Assembly (NCBI GenBank): GCA_006386115.1
Contig: VFIW01000008.1
Location: 1 to 64,000 of the forward strand
DNA length: 64,000 nucleotides
DNA from: Globisporangium splendens
Taxonomy: Eukaryota > Oomycota > Peronosporomycetes > Pythiales > Pythiaceae
Direction: 5' to 3'
The translations under genes and the position numbers were made by a program. This document shows, piece after piece, positions 63,993-64,000 of the stretch. How positions within the stretch are numbered: the first letter of the stretch is position 1; each line of letters opens with the position of its first letter. The notes beneath the pieces were generated by a model, which ran no database searches, had not been told where the DNA came from, and saw nothing but the letters and a program-made list of their open reading frames with translations.

Positions 63993-64000
63993 ATGAACGG
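63993..64000 (+). CDS. possible start of a gene cut by the window edge
   Basis: ATGAACGG at the very end is preceded by a GTCATTTGCACC initiator-like string at 63921-63932 and a purine-rich leader. Only two codons are visible, so nothing can be said about the product. Confidence 0.25.

Overview
The window is the end of an oomycete (water-mould) chromosome. It opens with plant/stramenopile-type telomere repeats, (CCCTAAA)n read inward. After about 6 kb of subtelomeric repeats it becomes a compact, gene-dense arm. Oomycete traits seen directly are: short GT-AG introns of 64-121 bp (one of 395 bp); gene starts preceded at 25-65 nt by initiator elements of the TCATTYY type, sometimes with a following CAATTTGC block; many CCAAT boxes; and oomycete-style families (ankyrin/TKL-like pseudokinase pair, PH-MAP-kinase fusion, LRR membrane-protein array). 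The genus cannot be fixed from sequence reading alone. The code is standard nuclear. No rRNA, tRNA, CRISPR or bacterial insertion sequence was seen.

Layout. 1-6159: telomere, a large direct duplication, several tandem and dispersed repeats, a GC-rich fold-back element and an interstitial telomere tract. 6160-9629: two tandem paralogues ending in degenerate kinase lobes. 10530-11657: a MYB (SHAQKYF-like) regulator. 15340-16384: a three-exon protein with a PP1-docking-like motif. 17645-18916: secreted purple acid phosphatase. 19926-20534: OB-fold nucleic-acid-binding protein. 21213-22000: ribosomal protein eS17. 22165-23149: six-exon centrin, divergent from ORC3 (23243-26260). 26580-26877: RNA polymerase subunit RPB10. 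27150-29132: acidic/serine-rich protein with a conserved C-terminal domain. 29894-31058: mitochondrial-type cysteine synthase. 31542-32263: unknown basic coiled-coil gene. 32737-36082: PH + NTF2-like + C2-like + MAP kinase fusion. 36811-37770: mitochondrial ribosomal protein uS9m. 38355-39128: Snf7/CHMP4 ESCRT-III. 39729-40802: type II membrane glycosyltransferase. 41015-42292: SEC13. 42842-43313: PEN-2 gamma-secretase subunit. 43673-44149: XYPPX-repeat protein. 44423-46267: PIG-S GPI transamidase subunit. 46502-52610: four copies (A-D) of an LRR membrane-protein family on the minus strand, mostly broken. 53549-55735: PAT1 mRNA-decay factor. 56076-56765: Cys/His-motif oomycete protein. 58617-60022: eight-TM protein built as 4+4. 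60466-62732: fifth LRR-family copy (E), inverted and broken. 63424-63720: small secreted protein candidate.

Most of the arm is housekeeping (replication, transcription, translation, secretory pathway, GPI anchoring, mRNA decay), set between two fast-evolving blocks: the subtelomere with its pseudokinases, and the decaying LRR cluster. The best candidates for something not well described are the PH-NTF2-MAPK fusion whose activation loop reads SEY instead of TEY, the pseudokinase pair, the LRR array with single-codon nonsense lesions, and the 4+4 TM protein.
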